Notes: a model not told the origin generated them from the sequence alone. Shown: positions 1-14,789, counted from the first letter of the stretch. The stretch is 64,000 bases of DNA from Daucus carota subsp. sativus (GCF_001625215.2 NC_030386.2:40146796-40210795); one strand, 5' to 3'. Numbers and translations: made by a program.

Positions 1-1176
1 TTACGAACCTTATTAATCGCCTTTGTGTATCCAATGATGATCTCACTTGGGTGCAGTCCCATCCTTATGAGTTCCTCTGCATTCTGGAGGAGCTCTCCAG
101 CAAAAGAGATAGTCAAATTAGCGCCATCTCCGATTTCCTCTTGCTGTGCTTTCCCTGCCAAAACCAAGATCTTGGCTGCAGGATGCTGGACTTCAAGTTC
201 ATTAACAATCGTGGCAGCATCGTTCGTGACAAAAAGTTTGTCGAGATGATTGATAACCATCTTATTCATACCTAAAAACAACAAGTAACCATGTGTCCAT
301 GTTAACTTTACAAACCAAATATCACTACACCAACTAAAGAGTGCTCACAACAATTTTGAAAAAAAAGATAATGTCAAATTACTTTAATACCAAAAAAATA
401 TATGGTTCACAGCTTCAGCCTGTCATATACCCTCAACAGTATCCGATAAGTTACATTCCACTATTTTCCCAAAGAAACCACAAATCGAGCTTCTACACAG
501 CATCAAGTTCACACAAACAATCTATCAAATAGCTCATTTAATCATAACTATTATTGAACTTAAAAATGTCTTTGATTGCTCGAAACCCAAATATTCACCT
601 AATTCAACTAGATCATCACACATAACTAAAGCCTAATTCCATTTCCCAAGCACATATCACTCATACACAACCCCAACACCAAACCCACCTTCAACCCCAA
701 CACCAAACCCACCTTCAAAACACATGATTAATCATATAATTCAAATCTAACACAAAACACACATAGAATCTAATGAATACCCCATCAATTCATACTTATA
801 ATTAACCAACGACAAAAACTACAAAACGTGCTCGACAACCAGAAACGCAAACATTCCGCTAATTCCCACATCATCACACACAACTAAACCCTAATTTCAC
901 CCGTCAAGCACATCTTCGAAACACACAATCAATCATCTAATTCAAAGAGAAACACAAAACCCGCATAAAAACACAAACAAACAGTAACAACAAAGCGAGA
1001 TCTGGGAGAGATTAGTGGGGGGACCAACCATTGGGGCCGAGAGAAGTTCTGGTGATGGTTGAGAGCTGTTTGCAAGCGTCGATGTTCTTGAGCACGGCTT
1101 CGTCGAGGCCGGAGAGATGCTTGTGGCCCTCTTTAAGCATGCTTTGTATGCCGTACGATTGCGATGATAGCCCCAT
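1..1176 (-). CDS. CCT8: T-complex protein 1 subunit theta (CCT8), 5' part
   Basis: This is the N-terminal part of the theta subunit of the cytosolic TRiC/CCT chaperonin, which folds actin, tubulin and other proteins using ATP. Exon 1 is 1176..1029 and exon 2 is 271..1, running off the left edge. The donor after the first G of a glycine codon (1028-1027) and the acceptor at 273-272 are GT-AG. The joined protein starts MGLSSQSYGIQSMLKEGHKH. It shows the group II chaperonin signatures TSLGPNGMNKM near residue 45 and EEIGDGANLT near residue 95. The theta-type GDGAN replaces the usual GDGTT. The start is the first ATG of the conserved N-terminus. About 140 residues of a roughly 545-residue family are present. 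The family call is secure; nothing is seen that breaks the gene. Confidence 0.95.
272..1028 (-). other. CCT8 intron 1
   Basis: A 757-bp GT-AG intron that splits a glycine codon. It is A/C-rich on the plus strand, with a short direct repeat of the phrase accccaacaccaaacccacc around 670-715. I see no other element in it. Confidence 0.8.
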
Positions 1177-1550
1177 CTTTGATTAACAAATGAGATCGAG
1201 GAGAGTAGAGAATGATAAACCCTAGAAATAGAGAGTGTGTGTGATTTCAAGTAAAGTGTGGGAGTAGGAGAGCGGAGAGGGAAACCAAATGAAAAGCCCT
1301 AGAAAGGGAGCTTGAGCCTCTTTTACCTGCCTTTTTCACACCTTCAAAAGAAATTCGATAGTATAAATCATGAGTTTGAAAATCGAATTCTTCGTTTCTG
1401 TTTATACAAATAAATGAATTTTTTTATACTCTTACAAAATTAAACCGATAACTCAGATAAATTATTTTTACTAATATTTTAAATTAATTAATATTATTAA
1501 AACTATACACCACATCTCCAAGCTAATACCGTTTTAAAATATATCATAGC

Positions 1551-1790
1551 ATAAGTACTCAGTATTCCCGTCTAGAGCAGGGTTTGAGAAGGGTAAAATG
1601 TACGCAGTGTAATGACTTAGCCCTTACTTCTGCCCATGAAATACCATACCATACGTACTCAGTATTCCCGCTTAGAGCAGGGTTTCCATATCATACGTAC
1701 TCAGTATTCCCGCTTAGAGCAAGGTTTGAGGAGGGTAAAATGTAAGCAGTGTAATACCTTAACCCTTGCTTTTGCCCATGAATTTGTTAC
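1551..1790. repeat. Short dispersed repeat with local tandem copies (SINE-like core)
   Basis: The phrase actcagtattcccg followed by ttagagcagggttt or a close variant occurs three times, near 1557, 1657 and 1699. Two of the copies continue into gagggtaaaatgta and a partly palindromic TTAGCCCTTACTT stretch. The GGGTAAAATGTACGCAG core resembles a phrase common in plant SINE-type repeats. No target duplication or poly-A tail is recognisable, so the class is tentative. Confidence 0.4.
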
Positions 1791-2378
1791 ATGGGACTTA
1801 CATGTGTTGCAAAGTCTTCCGCGAATTGAATGATTGGAATGCTTTTCGAAAATTGATAACTTGAAAATGGACTCCGCCTCGAACATGATTTTAAATGAAA
1901 CCAACACCCTGTGATGCATTTAAAATATTTCGTATTTAAATATTAACATAATTTTAATTATTATTTACACTATTCAAATTGTAATATTTACTTTTTAATA
2001 TACAATATACATCTTAAAATTTTAATTTAATTATATATTTATATTAAAATAACGTGTTTAAATTAGTTTAAATTTATTAGACGTATTAAATAAAATTTTA
2101 AAATTATTAATTATTTTAATAAAAATAAGTTCAACCTATATGTTTTAATATGCTTTAAAAAAAATCATAAACACGTTTAAATATAAATTGATCGATCAAA
2201 TTTTTATTATTTGATTTTAATAATATTGTACAAATATGTAACATAAATCGATTATAAATTAATGATCTATAATCAAATATAATATTTTATTTTAAAGTAT
2301 GATATTGAAAATATTGATTATTTTCGAGGTCATAATAAATCACACTAATTTATAGACGAATATAATATTAATAATTTA
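1791..2378. other. AT-rich intergenic DNA
   Basis: Very AT-rich sequence with short runs of ATTAATTA-type repeats. I see no gene or bounded element here. Confidence 0.5.
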
Positions 2379-2576
2379 TTGTATTATTATCACGACGTTG
2401 AAAATATTGATATAAAATTTCCGATAACTTTCTGTAATGTATTGGCAAGATGGAAAGGACAGGAGTTTGAGAATGGTAGAAACTCTGCATATCTCAAGAT
2501 GATTGATATATCAAGCAATGAATTAACTCGAGAAATTCCCATGGGATCAACAATTAAGTCTTTTCCACTGTAACAA
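2379..2576 (+). pseudogene. Leucine-rich-repeat receptor-like protein fragment
   Basis: A 64-codon stretch contains WKGQEFENGRNSAYLKMID followed by ISSNELTREIP. This resembles the juxta-repeat segment and last leucine-rich repeats of EIX/Cf-type receptor-like proteins, where a W-KG-E-Y segment precedes a LKMIDLSSN-LTGEIP repeat. Nothing upstream or downstream continues the receptor: the 5' side is AT-rich and the frame ends after a further 16 residues. It is best read as a small relic of a cell-surface receptor gene. The N-terminal 20 or so residues of the frame look random. Confidence 0.45.
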
Positions 2577-2883
2577 AGAAAAATCTATTGACTGGTAACG
2601 TTTCATAATATATTGCAAGGCCATCTTGAGCACAATTTGCAGTTGTACTGGAAGAAAGTAAGATGGTGGAAATGTTTCACAACAATTATGATGGTTACTT
2701 CCCTTATCTAATGAAAGCCGTCATGGATTACAGAATGAATGAAAACACAGAGATTCACAATAATGTTAAACCGATGTTTAACATTGTCAAATCTTCTGTT
2801 GGACTACAATGCATGCATGCATGAATTAGAGAAGAACCATAGAAATACAGATGAGGTTTTCTCTTTATTTATACCAGAGGCCC

Positions 2884-5408
<2,525 letters not shown>

Positions 5409-5416
5409 TTAAACAG

Positions 5417-7250
5417 CCTGAAACTACAGATATAGAATTCAACTACAAATTAGAGACTCCTCGCTGTTATATTCAAATCGTGGAACTAAATGTAAGCTTG
5501 TGACAATTAACTTGTTTAAACTATTGTGTCTTGGAGTGAGATGCGGAGAAACGTCTCTTGCAATCAAATATATATAGCCAGGTCACAGCCTCACAGGTGA
5601 GCTGTATGGAACATGTAGGCTGTGACAATGTCAAACTATATTAAATGAGTAATACTACATAGATAACACATGCCAATCTTAGCCAATATGATGTCATAAA
5701 CAGGTAGATAACATTTTTGATTTTATGTCTATCATCTTCATCTTGTGACTATTTTAGGCACAGCAGATAAGGAATATAATACTGAGGCTGCTAAGGGACT
5801 TAGGCTTTGCAATTTCTCTTTTTCCACTTTAAGGAAAATGCTTCGCAGCTTTTCTGGACCCGAAAGGCCAAAGCAGTATTAGAGTTTTGATATTTCCCTA
5901 ATATGTGATAAGTATGCTGCATAAGCCTTATAGTTCCTTAACTGATTAGTACTCGTGAAACAGGAAGTGTACATGGACATATGGTGGTTCGACGATTTGT
6001 TCTACATCATAGCAGTATTGGATCCAGGCCGAAGGGCTCTCTGCCCTCGGACTCTCCCAGCAATGCTGTCACAATATATATATTACAGACTTAAGTCTTG
6101 TCCAGTTGTCATGTTTCGAATTTTCCACGCATCTACTAGTATGAATAGTAATCACTAACTTAATCTGATTATTTCAAGCTTACGCGTGAGAGCTGGATTC
6201 ATATTTCTATTGCTAAGGTATCTCTAGGCATTTTCAAAACAAGATAATTCTCACAGCTATAGATCTATCTGTAAGGATGAACTCAAATATGTAAAATCAT
6301 CACGTGGCCTTTGGCTAAATTGGACTTGAGGTACAAATTCTGATACACACACATTCATAAAAATAGAGTCTTCATGGTGACAGCACCCCCTGCCCAAGTG
6401 AATTGACTATTCTTTTCTGCTATCTGCGTGGGAAGTTTAATGGTAATTTATGCATCTGGATCCTGATAAATTTTATTCGGAAATTATTCCACAATATTTA
6501 TCTCATCCGAAAGTTTTATAAATACCAGTGTCAGACCTCTTCTTCTTGATCCTCTAAATTAAGGCCACAATTTGAACATATAAGACAACATTTATATATT
6601 TTTCTCGAGGGGGACTGTGAGGGCGGGAATCTCCCAGACATCGGGTCTCCCCTGTCTCCCTCTATATCGATAAACACGTAAAATTGCATATAGTATATGA
6701 CACAGAAATCAGAGGTTTATAACTTAGGGGGCGTTTGGTTGATGGTTAATGAGCCCGGTTAACGGGAATCGGAACCTAATACTCATACATTGTGTTTGGA
6801 TTAGTAAAAACTTTGCTCGGAATGGGAACCTCATTCCCTCTTGAAGGGTAAATCAATACCTCCACACCCCTTGGGTTACCATTTCCCATACCCTCCATTC
6901 CCATACCTCCCATTCCCATTCCCCATTCCCATTCCCACCAATCATCCAAACATCCCCTAACCATGAACCAAAATGCAGGAAGAGTTCAAGTAAACAACAA
7001 CAAAAAATTTCATATTTAAAGTTACCTTATCGAAAATCCTGCAAACTGTGTCTGGAGACAGAGATGATGAAAGGTAGTACAAGGCTCTCAATACCGAAAC
7101 TAGAAATTTATAGACTCTTGCTAGAATAAAAAGGACTGAACCAAGAATCGAATGATTCTCTAAAATCTACACAAATATTATATTCTCCAGCTTTCTTCTG
7201 CAATTATATCACAGAGGCGGAGGCAGATAAGTCTAGTGGGACGACGAATG
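5417..7250 (-). promoter_or_regulatory. Probable GDH 5' leader exon and leader intron
   Basis: Just upstream of the GDH start codon there is a good acceptor (TTTCAG at 5423-5418) 24 bases before the ATG. Near 7026 a donor (GATAAG then GTAAC) follows a plausible leader exon. This predicts a non-coding first exon of roughly 200 bases and a 1.6-kb intron within the leader. A weak TATA-like ATTTATATTC lies near 7265-7275 on the minus strand. This is inferred from splice signals only. Confidence 0.4.
6726..6960. mobile_element. MITE-like element in the GDH leader intron
   Basis: The left end GGGGGCGTTTGGTTGATGG and the right end read on the other strand, GGGGATGTTTGGATGATTGG, form imperfect terminal inverted repeats about 235 bp apart. 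The interior is rich in CCCATTCCCA tandem words. The flanks are TTA and TAA, so no exact target duplication can be claimed. Confidence 0.5.
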
Positions 7251-7259
7251 GAGAGTGTT

Positions 7260-10200
7260 ACGACGAATATAAATGTATATGTAGGATGAAGGGAATGGAA
7301 CATGTGCTTATCGAATGACGTCCCTGGCCACCATCAGTTGCTGATCATTTCCGACACAGAATAAAACCTCCTCAGACTTCCACTATCTCTACTCCCCTGT
7401 TTCTGTTTGACACACAACTCATTTGCTTAAACATTCATGCGTGTACATGCAAAAGGGGAGTGTATTTGTGGAAATTATTTGTATTTAGAATGTACTTGTC
7501 TACCATAAGTTCATTATACTTTAGTCCAACATTCTCAATTTCTTTTATGAATTGTGATTTTGTACATGCATAACATCAACGTAACGTGCACAGTGACAGA
7601 ATCAGAATTCCGAAACAATATGATCTATGTCCTCCTACCTAATAATATACCATATGTTGCAAATTGAATAGTATAGACAAAAATGAGAGAACCAGGACAA
7701 AGATGGCTAATCTGAGTGACTCCCACACGAATCGCACCATCACTTTCGTTTTCATTATTTCATCCTTTTATCTGCTATTTTACACCCTGAGCATCTTTCC
7801 AATGGAATCCAAGTGATTTTTTTTATTCTTTTACTAGATCCGTATAATTTCCGCTCATATCTATTTCATGCTGAACTATTGTTATTTATATATTATCGTT
7901 CTAATTTAACTGTAAAGAAATATTTAAATTTAATGAATCAAATTTTGTATAATAGTTTTAAATATAGATATTGTCGAGAATTAAAGAGCCTTGTACATGC
8001 TGGAACCTTTCTTATGACCGGAAATGAGCGTAATTAAATGGCCCAAATGGAGTTTCTAGTATGTTGTTTGATGCTCATTCTTCTCGAGATTTATTATAGT
8101 ATATATGAATCTTGTTTCTCTGCCTCTTTGATCTTCATTCTTACTTGAGAATTGAGGTATTGACATAATAGATGTTTAGGAGAGTTTATTCTCCTCCAGT
8201 AAAAAGATAAAAATCCACGAAATAAACGAATATTAAAGGAATCATAATAATGCTGCGTTCCTGCCTGAATTCCATGTTCGTGGGAATTATTCCTGAATTC
8301 GTCATAAACTAAAAGAGAATCAGTTAGTGAAATGTAAAGTAGACCCTATCCATTTGTGAGCTTCTGTTTTACGTGTGATCGCAAACAGTTGACTATACTG
8401 CGGAAATAAGTAGAATTAGCCTAGACTACAGTACCGACTTAATAACGCTCTTATAAGTACGATCTAGTTTGTTAAGATACCTTCCTGAGCTTCCTCCATT
8501 TGAGCTAATGGAAAAATGGTCCATTTGTCCTTCCATCACATTATTCTTTCCACTTACAGTAGTAAGTTATACTTGTATACCTACATATATAGGCAGCTGA
8601 GCTAAGCTAAGATGGGCAGCACACATACACGTATACATATTCTAGAATAAGATGTCCCTAATTAGTCACTTTTCCATATAATGTTTTTCGTGTCATCAGT
8701 TTCTAGTCTGAAAGACACTGAGGGGTGTCCCGGGTTTTTAAGCAAGCAAGACTTGCGTCTTTCTAAGACCACCTCCGAAAACACTTATACTAACTAACTC
8801 GGATTTAACAAGTACCTGGCTGAGTTTTTGAAATGTGTAAATCAGTAATTGAAAATTTCGTACGAGTAATTAGATCTCAAGGATGCAGTTGAGCACATCT
8901 GATTTCCGATCTATATAGCCTTTTCGATGTTCATGCTTGTTTTTGTCCGAATGTGATCATATCTGATACTTGGAAATTAGGGAATTTCTAGGTTATAATT
9001 AAGGTTTTGAATTTGAAACTTTCAATATATGATTCCATATTACATGGTCCCTTTTGTTTTTGTTTTTTAACAAATGGGCTTATATGTTTTTTTTTTCTAA
9101 TAAATCTCCGAATGCCGAAGAAAATCGAATACAGAGTTGAAATGATACCGGACAAGTTTTATCACTAGGTTATCATGTTACGCTCGGTATTTAATTCTTA
9201 ATAGTAAAAGTATGGTCTCTCGGAACTGACATGCTGTTCTGTCTTTTGCAAAGACAACTATTTGAAAGGAAATTTGATAATGAAGTTCAACAAATTCAAA
9301 TATGAGGAAATAGATTAACCGAGGATGTTGCAAAGATAATGAAGAGTTAGAAAGAAGAAACATTAGTTTTCCCACTAGAGGAAGAATCTTTATTGTTGTT
9401 GTGGAATGTCGTCTCAGAATCTCAAAGATTCCACCACTGGAATATCACTATGATTCTTTTCATCTTTGGAACAACACTCTGATTCCATTTCATCAATGCA
9501 TCACGTTATCCTTCCCTTCTTTCCTCCCTTCTGTCTGATAATTTCATTAATATGAAAAAATATATTAGATGCGGGAATTTTGTGCACCGATGATTCGAGT
9601 TGTGCACGCAGCTGCAAAACTTTGCGAAAAGCTGTTTCAGACGTGTACTAGTTGAGCAGTGCTTTGAAGGTCTCGTAGCACTCGAGTCAATAAAGCTTGA
9701 TATAAATTTAGTTAAAGTTTGTATAAGTTTGAGTTGTTTTCTCTTTTTTGATTACGTGTTTAGAATGGCTAAGCAGAAAAACAGGGCAAGGGAGACTAAT
9801 GCACTTAAAGAAAGACTCGAAAGACCTCTATCTGAATCAAATGGACAAGATGATGCAATTGCGCTATTATTGTTCAGTAAACTGTACTAGTATATATTAT
9901 CTTGGCACCTTGGGCAATATTATAATTCCCACTAGTTTGTCATGATTTTAATTTGCATAAAAGGTCCTATTAGAAACCACGTTGTGCTCACGGAATTTAA
10001 AATCTGAGAGAAAAGAAATGAGAAGGAAATTTCTTTATATGTAAATCATATCCCGGTTTTAATTAAAAAAGAAGAGAAGAGAAGAGAAAATAAAATTTAT
10101 ATTATTTTTTTGGAACCTTCTCTCAGAAAATAAGATGATGAGATAATTCAGATAGTAATTTAAAATCATATCCCGGTTTTAAAGAACACGTGTATAAATG

Positions 10201-10559
10201 ATGGTTAGTTGTGTCTAGATCTTAACGGTCAAGGAAGGAGACCGTTTTTGTCTCAAGTCGTGCCGGCCCAAGATGCATATAGTAGATTGTTAAGCCCATA
10301 AGTGCAAATAGATCAGAGCTGGTAGATTGTTAAGCCCATTAATGCAAATGGATCATAGCTTTGTGCAGGCCTTAATGATATTCCGATTTTTACAATCCAC
10401 ATTTATCTCCACTCTACGGAAAAGACTTTGGTGCGTTATGTTCGGCCTGTTTTTTAAAAGCCAGCTCGTATAAATGAAGGAAAAATCTATCGAGATGTAT
10501 AGTAAGTAGTGACTGATGTAGATGAATTTTTTTCCTTTTTTTTGTACAGACAGAGTAGA
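7260..10559. other. Intergenic region without recognisable genes
   Basis: I find no convincing coding exon on either strand. A small direct duplication, TAGATTGTTAAGCCCAT followed by TGCAAAT and GATCA-AGCT, occurs at about 10282 and 10323. The phrase AATCATATCCCGGTTTTAA occurs at about 10046 and 10165. The rest looks like ordinary AT-rich intergenic DNA. Confidence 0.5.
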
Positions 10560-11030
10560 GCTGTAATTCGAGTTGGGTGGCTCGCGAACTCGCCCAGCTC
10601 GAACTCGTTTAAGTGGGCTCGGCTCGACTCGACTCGTTAAACGAGCCGAGTTCGGACAAAAGTTTCAGCTCGTTTAATTAAATGAGTTGGCTCGTCTCGA
10701 CTCGTGAAATTAAACGAGCCGAGTTCGGGTAGAGGTTTGAGCTCGATTAAGTGTAAAATTATACTAACTGGCTCGCTCGACTCGTTAAAACTTGCTCGTT
10801 TAGCTAAACGAGCCGGCTCGACTCGACTCGTGAAATTAACCGAGTCGAGTTCGGGCAAAAATTTAGGCTCGATTATTTAACCGAGCCGGCTCGATTAGTT
10901 AATAGAGCCGGCTCGATTAGTTAACAGAGCCGGCTCGACTAGTTAATCGAGCCGGCTCGACTCGACTCGATTAAACTTGACTCGAATTAGACTCGGCTCG
11001 AAACTCGCCCGACTCGACTCGAATTACAGC
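10560..11030. mobile_element. TIR element built from CTCGACTCG repeats
   Basis: Both ends read GCTGTAATTCGAG inward, followed by similar sequence (GGGCGAGTT-type), giving terminal inverted repeats. The 471-bp interior is a dense array of CTCGACTCG, GAGCCGGCTCG and GAGCCGAGTTCG words, much more GC-rich than its surroundings and largely self-complementary. The word TAGA occurs at both flanks and could be part of a target duplication, but the length is uncertain. Non-autonomous DNA element; superfamily unknown. Confidence 0.65.
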
Positions 11031-11116
11031 CTAGACAAGAGGAACTCTCATATAAAGCTCTTAAATTGTAATTCGTATAATAATAATTCTTCATCCTCAC
11101 TCCTCAAAATTTTCTA

Positions 11117-11327
11117 CTCCCTCCGTTTCAGCAGGTGTTTACATTCATTATTTACATACTTGCAAGCGTTTTGAGATTATAATTCAATATCATTTTTCCA
11201 AATTTAATTTTTAAATAAAATTTTAAACGTCAAATTTTTATTCAGAAAAAAATTAAAAAAAATTATAAAACTATTATATTAATCTTAAAATTCATGTCAA
11301 AAAATAATGTAAAAAAACTAGAGGGAA
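11117..11327. mobile_element. Stowaway-type MITE (degenerate)
   Basis: The left end CTCCCTCCGTTTC follows TA. The right end reads TTCCCTCTAG inward and is followed by TA. This is the terminus and TA target site of plant Tc1/mariner-derived Stowaway elements. The copy is degenerate. Confidence 0.55.
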
Positions 11328-11845
11328 TATCAATAATGTTGTCCGTATCATGTGATCCGTGATGTCGATGTGTATATATTCATGTTTCTAAAAAATCATG
11401 TGCAATAATGATTCATCGTCTCTTAATTAATCTATGTAAATTACCATTATAACCCTTCTATTATAATTCACAAAAATAGGAAATATACTAACTAATAAGA
11501 ATTATCCAAAATTTATCCTGTCCTAAATCCTCATCATGAAAATGCATCTTATCTCTTCGTCCATTAAAGTGGATTATTGAGCACCCAAACTAGGTTTAAA
11601 AAAATAAGAAAAAAGAAAAGTCAAAAGAGCCCTAGTCGAAAATATTGACCTTCTACACCCAGCACCCTGTATTCTAGATATAGCAACCTCTTCTCCTGCA
11701 TAAAAGTATGTACCTATTCGTTGACAAATAAAAAATAAATATTTCGCCAACTGAAAATTCAAAGATTAGTTGGTTGCCACTAGGCACCACCCATCTTTCG
11801 GACTTGGTAAATGCTAAATCCCAACGAAAACACGCTTGTAAAATC

Positions 11846-11859
11846 TATTTATATATAAT
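11846..11859 (+). promoter_or_regulatory. TATA-box candidate of the small membrane protein gene
   Basis: TATTTATATATAAT lies about 190 bp upstream of the ATG at 12051 and would allow a leader of roughly 160 bases. It is assigned by position and sequence only. Confidence 0.35.
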
Positions 11860-12050
11860 GGGCTCGTGGCACTTAGACATTACGATTATTATTTAAACAA
11901 AAGATTAGGCTTTATCTGATCTTACGTATTCTTCAGAGCATCTGCATTGCTGCCTAACCCATTCAAAAGCAAAAGAAGCAGTTATATTTACTAATCTTTG
12001 ATTAGTTCTAACTAATCCTTTTTTGTTGAGAAAGTTTCTTCTGTTTCAAG

Positions 12051-12484
12051 ATGTGTCCCATGAGGTTCTTCCTGGTGTTCTTCTCGGTTATATTGGCGGG
12101 GTTTGTTGCATGGAAATCTATTGGTAGTGGAAATGATGGTAGTGATTCCATTTTTTCTGAGGATTCTGATGATTTAAAGGTTTCTGCAAATGACCGACAA
12201 AATCGCGACATGATTAAGGTACGTGTTAAGTGACTAATTTTCCCAAACTTTAAGATATTAGGAGGACGACTTCTCAAGATCACGTTATATTCTAAATGTA
12301 TATGCAGATCTGATTACAATGGATTTTTAACACTGAATTCATCGTAACTAGTCTTATTTGTTGCGTATTAACTAATTGAGCATTTGTATTGTTGGATGAA
12401 CAGATGGTGCAAAATGGATTCTGGGTATTTGTGGACATGGCCAGTGGGAAGTATCTGTGGAAAGCCCTCAGATCTGGAGTCTGA
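12051..12484 (+). CDS. Plant-specific 82-residue single-pass membrane microprotein, function unknown
   Basis: Two exons, 12051..12218 and 12404..12484, join at AAG|GTACGT and ACAG|ATG to give 82 residues ending at TGA. The N-terminus MCPMRFFLVFFSVILAGFVA, with the following WKS, is a signal-anchor-like hydrophobic segment (residues 4-21). The middle (about 25-55) is acidic and Ser/Asp-rich. The C-terminus MVQNGFWVFVDMASGKYLW is very well formed. I recall unnamed plant proteins of similar size with the same MCPMRF start and NGFWVFVDMASGRYLW end, so the gene is likely real and conserved, but I know of no assigned function. It is the only clear plus-strand gene here. Likely location is the secretory pathway or an organelle membrane (inference). 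Confidence 0.8.
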
Positions 12485-13084
12485 AGTTAAGCGAGCTTGT
12501 GTAATAAATACATGTAATTAAAAGGGTAATCTTAGTTCTTTCGTGTTTCAGTTGCATGTATATTATCTTTAAATCAAGCAGAGTTCATCTTGCGACTTGC
12601 ATTGCACATAATCATCTTCGATTGTACATTGAGAAATCACCATTTTACTAGTCCGGCCTTTGGTAGAGTGATGAAATTTTTATTATTCGAGTTTCTGGTG
12701 CGGATGAGTGTCGCCTTACTCAGGTTTTATTGTTCACTACTAGAAAACTATGAAAATTTTATAGGAGCAACTCTTCTCGTTTTAAGAATCTCCTCTGTTC
12801 CCTTTGATCCTGTGCCCCTTTCGAGCTTTTGATTGTGAGCTATTAGCGCCTAGCAGTGTTCTTCAGCTCTGATATACAAAATATTACAGCTACGGTTAGA
12901 GTCGAGCAAAGTAAAGTTTTCTGATAAACGAATTCGAACACGGACCATTTCTTTTTGAGGAATGGAGCAACTTGTTAATTCATGAGTAAAGTCGAGAGAC
13001 TCAACTTACTCAATATATTGGGATGGTTTTATTTAACTTAAAAAAAAGAAGAAGTTATTTATACGTGAAAAATAAACATTTTGT
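12485..13084. other. 3' flank of the microprotein gene
   Basis: Contains the likely 3' untranslated region. An open stretch at 12590-12832 shows no recognisable protein features and is not called. Confidence 0.4.
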
Positions 13085-13413
13085 GGCCTTGTTTGTAAGT
13101 TAAAGTTTTGAGACAAAATTAGAGGTTTGAGGTATTTTAGAGATTTGACCACTAAAATAAGCTAATATTAGTGTTTGGTAGTCAGGGGATTGAAACAGAG
13201 GTTTAGATCCAAAAAGCTAATTTTAAAAAAACTAGCTTGAGGAGTTTTTTGGTTTGCGGTTTTGGTTTGTGTCAGCAAAAACTAATCAATCAGCTATTTA
13301 GCAAACAATTTTACGAGAAACAACTAATTTAATCCGTTAGTCAAAACATCTAATTCAATCGGCTGGTCAAAACAACTAATTCGATCCGCTAACAGCTAAT
13401 TCCCAAAGAGGAC
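13085..13413. mobile_element. hAT-like MITE, family shared with FAR introns
   Basis: It begins GGCCTTGTTTG and carries internal phrases AATATTAGTGTTTG, GATTGAAACAGAG and CTTGA-GAGTTTTT. The same phrases recur in the elements at 43791 and 48627. The right end carries GAGGACC. The ends resemble hAT MITEs, whose copies often read GGCCNTGTTTG. No exact 8-bp duplication is readable. Confidence 0.5.
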
Positions 13414-13825
13414 CATAATATATTTTAATAAATTATTCTATATTTGTTCCAAAAAATAAATTATTCTATATTTATAATTTACCAAGTATAAGATGAATAA
13501 TATTAAAAAAAATATATTATAAAACTATCTTTTAATGTGATCTATTATATTTTTAAAATCAAAAATCAAAAATAAAAGTAAATCATGAAAAAAGTCAGCA
13601 TTTTCAACTTTTTAGATTCTGACTTGTAAATTAAAAATAAACAGTATGAATAAGCAATTTCTAACTTGTTAATCAGGACTTTTAGACCGAGCCAAATAAC
13701 ACCATAAACGAGTCGATCCATTGACTTTTTAAAAATTACATTTAAATAAAATATAAATATCATCGAATAAAGAGGATATTCTAATTTTAAACAAAATATA
13801 ATATTATTAACAAAGATGATAATAC

Positions 13826-14150
13826 TCCTTCCATCCCATTTTAAGTGTCCACTTTGCCAAAAAAAAATATCCCAAAATATGTGTCATATTATTTAACCCA
13901 TATAAAATTTATATTATTTCCAATATAGTATTAAATACAATCAACAAGTCTCTCGTAGGGATAATGAATGTATAGTGTAATTTGAATTGAAGAAAAGTCC
14001 AATACAGAATAATTAATGAGATGCGTAATTAATATGTATGAAAACTAAGCTGATTAGTTGTGGGAAGATGATGATAACAACATTACATTAATTGTTTCCT
14101 AATATGCGTGAAGTTTGTAAAATGGATACTCCCTCCGTTCCAAAATTTAG
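13826..14150. repeat. Solitary Stowaway/mariner-type termini
   Basis: ACTCCTTCCATCCCATTTTA near 13827 and ACTCCCTCCGTTCCAAAA near 14128 are both left-hand (plus-oriented) mariner-type ends. No matching right end is seen nearby for either, so these are broken copies or the 5' end of a longer decayed element. Confidence 0.4.
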
Positions 14151-14515
14151 TCTTGTTTGTCATTTTCACACATATTAAGGTATTTTGAATGTGTATGTTT
14201 TTCTTTTTATTTTTAGTGCTATTTAATGATTGTGACCTTGGAAGCTAGCTAACTGCATTTAATAAGATTAAAAACTGCATGAGACTTTCACCAGATAGGT
14301 GTATAAAATCTCAAGAGTCACTTAAACACAAACGTAAACTTCTTCAAAATTTACGTAGTTCACCAAATTTCCCTCTCAAATTTTCAGCATTAGTTTAAAC
14401 TTTCATCTTAGAATGAGCTTGTTAATATTGAAAATTTTAAATTTCCCTCTCGGATTTGCATATAAAAATGAAGCATGGACACCCATACACAGGAATGCAA
14501 TAAGTTTTAAGAATA

Positions 14516-14789
14516 ATGGTGGACCTAAATCTTACACCAATACCAGAGCTGCACTCAAGTGAAGAAGACGTCTCATGCCATGTTCATGATTATTCAAATG
14601 AATCTCAACTACTTGATCTTAACAAAGGTATGTCTACAATTATTTTATTGCCGAGGTTCATATTTTTTTTAATCTTTTAATGACATGGTTGTGAACTGTA
14701 GAATTGGAGGATGTAGCATCATCTGAAGAATATTTGCAGCATGAAGAAAACTTGGAGCAGAGACAAAGAGAAACAACTATAATATAGAT
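14516..14789 (+). pseudogene. Two-exon coding remnant, possibly mariner-like transposase N-terminus
   Basis: From the ATG at 14516 a clean 37-codon exon, MVDLNLTPIPELHSSEEDVS and onward to LLDLNK, ends at a donor GGTATGT near 14627. An acceptor CTGTAG near 14701 opens a second acidic exon (ELEDVASSEEYLQHEENLEQ) that stops near 14789. The acidic, Asp/Glu-rich profile and the mariner-type terminus CTCCCTCCGTTCC 390 bp upstream would suit the start of a plant mariner-like transposase. Weak similarity after the stop (a VWDRVLEN stretch) fits a decayed continuation. No DDE catalytic domain is visible. A small lineage-specific gene is the alternative. Confidence 0.35.

Noticed and set aside
9600-9890. 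96-codon open frame on the plus strand
   Set aside because: No recognisable domain, hydrophobicity pattern or splice context, and overlapping frames of similar length; treated as chance.
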